This document shows, piece by piece, positions 60,706 to 64,000 of a stretch of DNA of 64,000 nucleotides. The position numbers and the translations under genes were made by a program. Position 1 is the first letter of the stretch, and each line of letters starts with the position of its first letter. Where the stretch lies: contig NZ_QVQT02000004.1 in NCBI RefSeq assembly GCF_003428625.2, forward strand, positions 558,001-622,000, in the 5' to 3' direction. The stretch comes from Paracidobacterium acidisoli (GTDB lineage: Bacteria; Acidobacteriota; Terriglobia; Terriglobales; Acidobacteriaceae). The notes below the pieces were generated by a model. That model was not told where the DNA came from and ran no database searches. It saw nothing but the letters and a program-made list of their open reading frames with translations.

Positions 60706-63171
60706 ATGACGACCGCCCGATTCCATTTGTCCCGTTTCGCACTTCGCGGCGCGACCATCGCGCTCGCCTCGGCCCTGCTCTCGCTTCTCTCCGCCTGCCA
60801 GCCCGCTCCCGGAACCGTCAAAGACGAGGCCCTCCGCGCCGGACGCGACGCCGCCTCTTTCCCGGCCGCCGATGAAGACTACTTCCACGACATGGACGGC
60901 GCCATCGCCCTGTCCTCCGACGAAATCAAGGGCCGCAACATGTGGCTCGTCTGGACCGGCGGCGACGATCGCCTTTGGGACGGGCTCACCAACACCAGCG
61001 TCGGCACCCTCGACCTGCTCAAGACCTTATCGTCGTATCCCGGTTTGCAGGCCAGCCGCGACAATCGCTGGACCTGGCTCGGCCTCGTCAACGAGCCCTG
61101 CTTCAAAAAAGCCACCGGCCCCGACCCCAACCGCTACGGCCTCTGGCTCGATCAGCGCGACCCGAGCTGCCCCGGCGATCCCTTCGAAAATGAGCAGAAA
61201 TATCCCGGCGTCAAAATCGGCGCGCGCGGCAAAACCGTCCCCGTCGGCTCCTACTACGGATACGCATCCGGCGTCGTCGGGCTGCGCCTCTTTCCCAACC
61301 CCGACTTCGACGCTGCCGCCGCCAAACACTGGGACGCGAAGCGCTATTACTCCGACCCGAATTACTACAACGACAAAAATCTCGTCCGTCCCTATCGCGT
61401 CGGCATGTCCTGCGCCCTCTGCCACGTCGGCCCCAGCCCGGTAAAGCCACCCGACGATCCCGAAAACCCCAAATGGGAGAACCTCGCCTCCAACGTCGGT
61501 GCGCAGTATTTCTGGGTCGACCGCATCTTCGACTGGAACCCCGATTCTTCCGTCTTTCCCTGGCAGCTCTTCCACACCTCGCGCCCCGGCACGCTCGATA
61601 CATCGCTGATCTCATCCGACAGCATCAACAATCCGCGCTCCATGAACGCCGTCTACAACCTCGGCCCGCGCCTCACCCAGAGCCTGCGCTGGGGACAGGA
61701 AACCCTCGCCGGCGGCCAGCGCAATAACAAACAGTTCAACGACTTCCTCTCCAGCGGCCCGCTCACGCAGTTCTACACGCCGCCCGACACCGTCCACACC
61801 CCGCGCGTTCTCAAGGACGGATCAGATTCCGTCGGCGCGCTCGGCGCCCTCAATCGCGTCTATCTCAACATCGGCCTCTTCAGCGAGGAGTGGCTGCTGC
61901 ACTTCCGCGCTCTCGTCGGTGGCCAGCCCATCACGCCCATCGAGATCGCCGTCGCCAACAAAAATTCCGTCTACTGGCAGGCCACCGAGCAGCAAACGCC
62001 CGACATGGCGCTCTTCTTCCTCAAAAGCACCGCGCCCCACCTGCTCAAAGACGTCCCCGGCGGCGACAAATACCTCACCAAAGACCAGAAGGTCCTCGAC
62101 CACGGCGCCATGGTTTTCGCCGATACCTGCGCTCGCTGCCACTCCAGCAAAATCCCCACCCCCGCGCCCGGAGTCGATCCCGGCGGCTGCTCCGGCAAGG
62201 ACTACCTTACCTGCTGGAACAAGTACTGGGCCTGGACCAAAACCGACGACTTCAAAACCAAAATGAGGGCCATCGTCCAGCAGAAGGACTTCCGCGACGA
62301 CAACTACTTCTCGACCGAGCTCCGCGTGCCCGAGACCGTCCTGCGCACCAACGCCTGCAGCTCGCTCGCCACCAACGCCATCGCCGGCAACATCTGGGAC
62401 AACTTCTCTTCGCAGACCTACAAAGAGCTGCCCTCCATCGGCCAGGTCACCGTCTACGATCCCTATACCGGAGCGCCCAGCCAGTACACCATGCCCGCCG
62501 GAGGCCGCGGATACATCCGTCCCGCCTCGCTCATCAGCATCTGGTCAACCGCGCCCTTCCTGCAGAACAACGTCATCGGCACTTTCAACCCCAGCCCCTC
62601 CGTCGACGCGCGCATGGCTTCCTTCCAGGACGCCATCGAAAAAATGCTGTGGCCCGAAAAGCGTGAGAAAGATCCGGTCCTCGGCGACAAAATTCCCGGC
62701 TACATCGACCGCACCACCGCCACCAGCTGGCTCATCATCCGCGGCGGCTATCTGCCCGACTTCCTCCGGCCTCTGCTCAGCCCCGCTCACCGCTTCTTCC
62801 CGGCCATCTTCGGCGAAGGCGAAATCAAGCTCGGACCCATCCCCGCCGGCACGCCCGTCAATCTCCTCGCCGACATCGATCTGCTCGGCGAATCGACCGC
62901 AACGCCGGAGGAAAAACTCGACCACCAGAAGAAGGTGCTGGATCTGCTGACGAAGCTCATCCACGATCTCAACGCGCTGCCGCCCAATGCCACCGACGAC
63001 GACGCGCGCAAGGTCTTCGCCAACGTCGTTCAGCCCATGCTCGCACTCAGCAAGTGCCCCGACTTCGTCGTCAACCGCGGCCACTACTTCGGCACCGCCT
63101 CCTACCCCGGAGAGCCCGCTCTCACCGACGACGACAAACGCGCCCTCATCGAATATCTGAAGACGCTCTGA
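60706..63171 (+). CDS. Large di-haem cytochrome c lipoprotein (RoxA/MauG-like family, tentative)
   Basis: 821 residues. A lipoprotein signal (ATIALASALLSLLSAC, Cys31) is followed by a long globular region. Two c-type haem motifs are CALCH (236-240) and CARCH (475-479). A conserved-looking stretch GGRGYIRPASLISIWSTAPFLQNN is of the kind found in di-haem peroxidases and rubber oxygenase RoxA-like proteins ('GYK.RPL.GIW.TAPYLHN'). I place it in that broad group without being able to tell peroxidase from oxygenase. It is an exported protein tethered to a membrane. It follows the catalase-like gene on the plus strand; a 295-bp repeat-bearing gap separates them. Confidence 0.82.
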   Translation: MTTARFHLSRFALRGATIALASALLSLLSACQPAPGTVKDEALRAGRDAASFPAADEDYFHDMDGAIALSSDEIKGRNMWLVWTGGDDRLWDGLTNTSVGTLDLLKTLSSYPGLQASRDNRWTWLGLVNEPCFKKATGPDPNRYGLWLDQRDPSCPGDPFENEQKYPGVKIGARGKTVPVGSYYGYASGVVGLRLFPNPDFDAAAAKHWDAKRYYSDPNYYNDKNLVRPYRVGMSCALCHVGPSPVKPPDDPENPKWENLASNVGAQYFWVDRIFDWNPDSSVFPWQLFHTSRPGTLDTSLISSDSINNPRSMNAVYNLGPRLTQSLRWGQETLAGGQRNNKQFNDFLSSGPLTQFYTPPDTVHTPRVLKDGSDSVGALGALNRVYLNIGLFSEEWLLHFRALVGGQPITPIEIAVANKNSVYWQATEQQTPDMALFFLKSTAPHLLKDVPGGDKYLTKDQKVLDHGAMVFADTCARCHSSKIPTPAPGVDPGGCSGKDYLTCWNKYWAWTKTDDFKTKMRAIVQQKDFRDDNYFSTELRVPETVLRTNACSSLATNAIAGNIWDNFSSQTYKELPSIGQVTVYDPYTGAPSQYTMPAGGRGYIRPASLISIWSTAPFLQNNVIGTFNPSPSVDARMASFQDAIEKMLWPEKREKDPVLGDKIPGYIDRTTATSWLIIRGGYLPDFLRPLLSPAHRFFPAIFGEGEIKLGPIPAGTPVNLLADIDLLGESTATPEEKLDHQKKVLDLLTKLIHDLNALPPNATDDDARKVFANVVQPMLALSKCPDFVVNRGHYFGTASYPGEPALTDDDKRALIEYLKTL

Positions 63172-63691
63172 CCAGCGGGTGCCGCACCTTCGCGAAGCTA
63201 AGGTGGGAAGGCAGTATTGAATCCTGGTGCCACGTCAGGACGTTCGTATAGGGCTTTGTATCAGGGCACGGCTTTAGCCGTGCCGTAACCCGCATGAAAA
63301 GAAGGGGCTTCAGCCCCTAATGCAATGCCCCGGGTGCCCCATGTCTGGCTTTTCAGACATGGGATCGCGCAACCTTAAACCTCTGCCATCCTGAGCGAGC
63401 GCAGCGAGTCGAAGGACCTGCATTTCCGGATCTCGCGCAGCGAGATCCGGTAGAAGCCCCGGGCTTCAGCCCGGGGGAAAGATCGATGGAATAAAAAGGG
63501 GCTTCAGCCCCGGGCCTTCTTCGCAGGTCGCTCGGAAATCAACTTCAGTTCCGTCCCCACCCATGAGCTGGCTAAGTCTCCCGCTGACCGTTTTTCAGCT
63601 GGCCGTCTCATCGCTATCTGTCCCTTCGCTAACCGTTCCTTAGCTGCCCCGTTTCACCCCGCATTCACGCCCTTTCGATTACCCTGTTGCG
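63172..63691. other. 520-bp gene-free island of hairpin repeats
   Basis: No supported gene. The island holds at least six perfect small palindromes and one interspersed-repeat copy (63385-63421), listed separately. The right end (63540-63690) is C/T-rich with repeated GCTG / CCGTTTTTC-like segments and should carry the promoter of the last gene; none is clear. Confidence 0.65.
63265..63511. repeat. Cluster of perfect hairpins (TTTA and TTCA loops)
   Basis: Stems: GGCACGGC/GCCGTGCC at 63265-63284 (loop TTTA); AGGGGC/GCCCCT at 63303-63318 (loop TTCA); CCCATGTCTG/CAGACATGGG at 63338-63363; CCGGATCTCG/CGAGATCCGG at 63426-63450; CCCCGGGC/GCCCGGGG at 63457-63476 (loop TTCA); GGGGC/GCCCC at 63498-63511 (loop TTCA). 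The copy of the 'ccatcctgagcga' repeat is at 63385-63421. None has a U-tract, so they are not simple terminators. Confidence 0.85.
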
Positions 63692-64000
63692 GTGCTGAAA
63701 TCCATCTCTGTCGCTGCCGTCTTCGTCATCCTGGCTTCCATCTCCTCCGCGCAAAAGCACAAAGACGTCGCCTTCCTGCCCGGCCACCGCGTCACCACCG
63801 ACGCGCACAACTGCTACCCCTACGACGGCCGCTGGAACGACCGCATCGACCGCGCGCTCTCCACCGGAACCCCCGTCGCCATCGAGCAGGATCTGCTCTG
63901 GTACACCGACCCCAAAACAGGGAAGTCCTGGTCCATCGTCACCCACGGCCAGCCCGCCACCGGCCAGGAGCCGACCATGGAGCACTACTTCTTCGACCGC
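63692..64000 (+). CDS. Secreted PLC-like phosphodiesterase superfamily protein (3' end outside window)
   Basis: 103 codons from the GTG at 63692, still open at the right edge. A signal peptide (VLKSISVAAVFVILASISSA) precedes RVTTDAHNCYPYDGRWNDRIDRALSTGTPVAIEQDLLWY. This AHNCYP...RIDRAL..G.PVAIEQD pattern resembles PI-PLC/GDPD TIM-barrel phosphodiesterases, with His and Glu/Asp as the likely catalytic residues, followed by IVTHG. The GTG is the only good start, with a weak ribosome site. The assignment is family-level only. Confidence 0.6.
   Translation, partial: MLKSISVAAVFVILASISSAQKHKDVAFLPGHRVTTDAHNCYPYDGRWNDRIDRALSTGTPVAIEQDLLWYTDPKTGKSWSIVTHGQPATGQEPTMEHYFFDR

Noticed and set aside
63303-63318. 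AGGGGCTTCAGCCCCT as a terminator
   Set aside because: No T-run follows and several such hairpins lie together, so a repeat family is the better explanation.
63457-63476. CCCCGGGCTTCAGCCCGGGG as a terminator
   Set aside because: Followed by GAAAGATCG without a T-run, and part of the same hairpin family.
1-64000. CRISPR arrays, IS elements, integrases
   Set aside because: No regularly spaced direct repeats, no transposase or integrase-like protein and no terminal inverted repeats of IS type were seen.

Overview
The window is a stretch of bacterial chromosome, moderately GC-rich, with dense genes on both strands. Gene content and style suggest an aerobic soil acidobacterium, probably family Acidobacteriaceae / class Terriglobia. 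Pointers are a BlaI/M56 peptidase pair, a beta-propeller/Y_Y_Y/GGDEF sensor, a GldA-F-G-like ABC operon followed by a DUF4340 protein, many secreted hypothetical proteins and Tat-exported sugar enzymes, and short interspersed repeats containing a 'tcatcctgagcga ... tcgaaggatctgc' pattern. The assignment is an inference from content; there is no rRNA or other phylogenetic marker. I found no tRNA, rRNA, CRISPR array, transposase or phage structural gene.

Layout. 1-3.8 kb: a truncated NAD-binding epimerase divergent from an AraC regulator, then rpiA, msrA and a carboxymuconolactone decarboxylase-like gene. 3.8-12.6 kb: a long co-directional (minus-strand) sugar-acid block in the transcription order aldo/keto reductase, larC, Tat-exported mannonate dehydratase-like protein, kdgD, gudP, gudD, garD. 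kdgD-gudP-gudD-garD form a complete glucarate/galactarate-to-2-oxoglutarate-semialdehyde module. 12.7-18.5 kb: a diguanylate cyclase sensor, then yceD-rpmF-plsX and kdsC. 18.6-24.5 kb: a secreted RbsD-like protein, a beta-helix protein, a VOC protein, a solo response regulator, an S24 repressor with a palindromic site, and a GAF-PAS histidine kinase. 24.7-28.3 kb: an envelope-stress locus with an HtrA protease, an M56 sensor peptidase and a BlaI repressor; the same palindrome lies upstream of htrA and of blaI. 28.5-36 kb: a cytochrome P460 pair, a radical SAM protein, an ECF sigma / anti-sigma / PDZ operon, RNase H, a MerR regulator and small zinc-ribbon proteins. 36.4-40.9 kb: the ABC/Gld-like operon. 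41-53.4 kb: mostly housekeeping genes (paiB, purMN, lipA, frr, coaE, a second HtrA-type protease, dacB, folP), plus a SEC-C gene broken by two single-base shifts.

53.4-63.2 kb is the most unusual part: a two-strand redox cluster. It encodes a DyP peroxidase, a membrane protein with a duplicated domain, a small unknown protein, a GMC oxidoreductase, a catalase-fold haem protein and an 821-residue di-haem cytochrome c lipoprotein. The genes are separated by islands of palindromic repeats. The last partial gene encodes a secreted PLC-like phosphodiesterase.

Two themes recur. One is uptake and oxidation of plant-derived sugar acids. The other is envelope sensing and haem/peroxide chemistry, each with its own regulators (BlaI/M56, ECF/anti-sigma, S24 repressor, histidine kinase, diguanylate cyclase).
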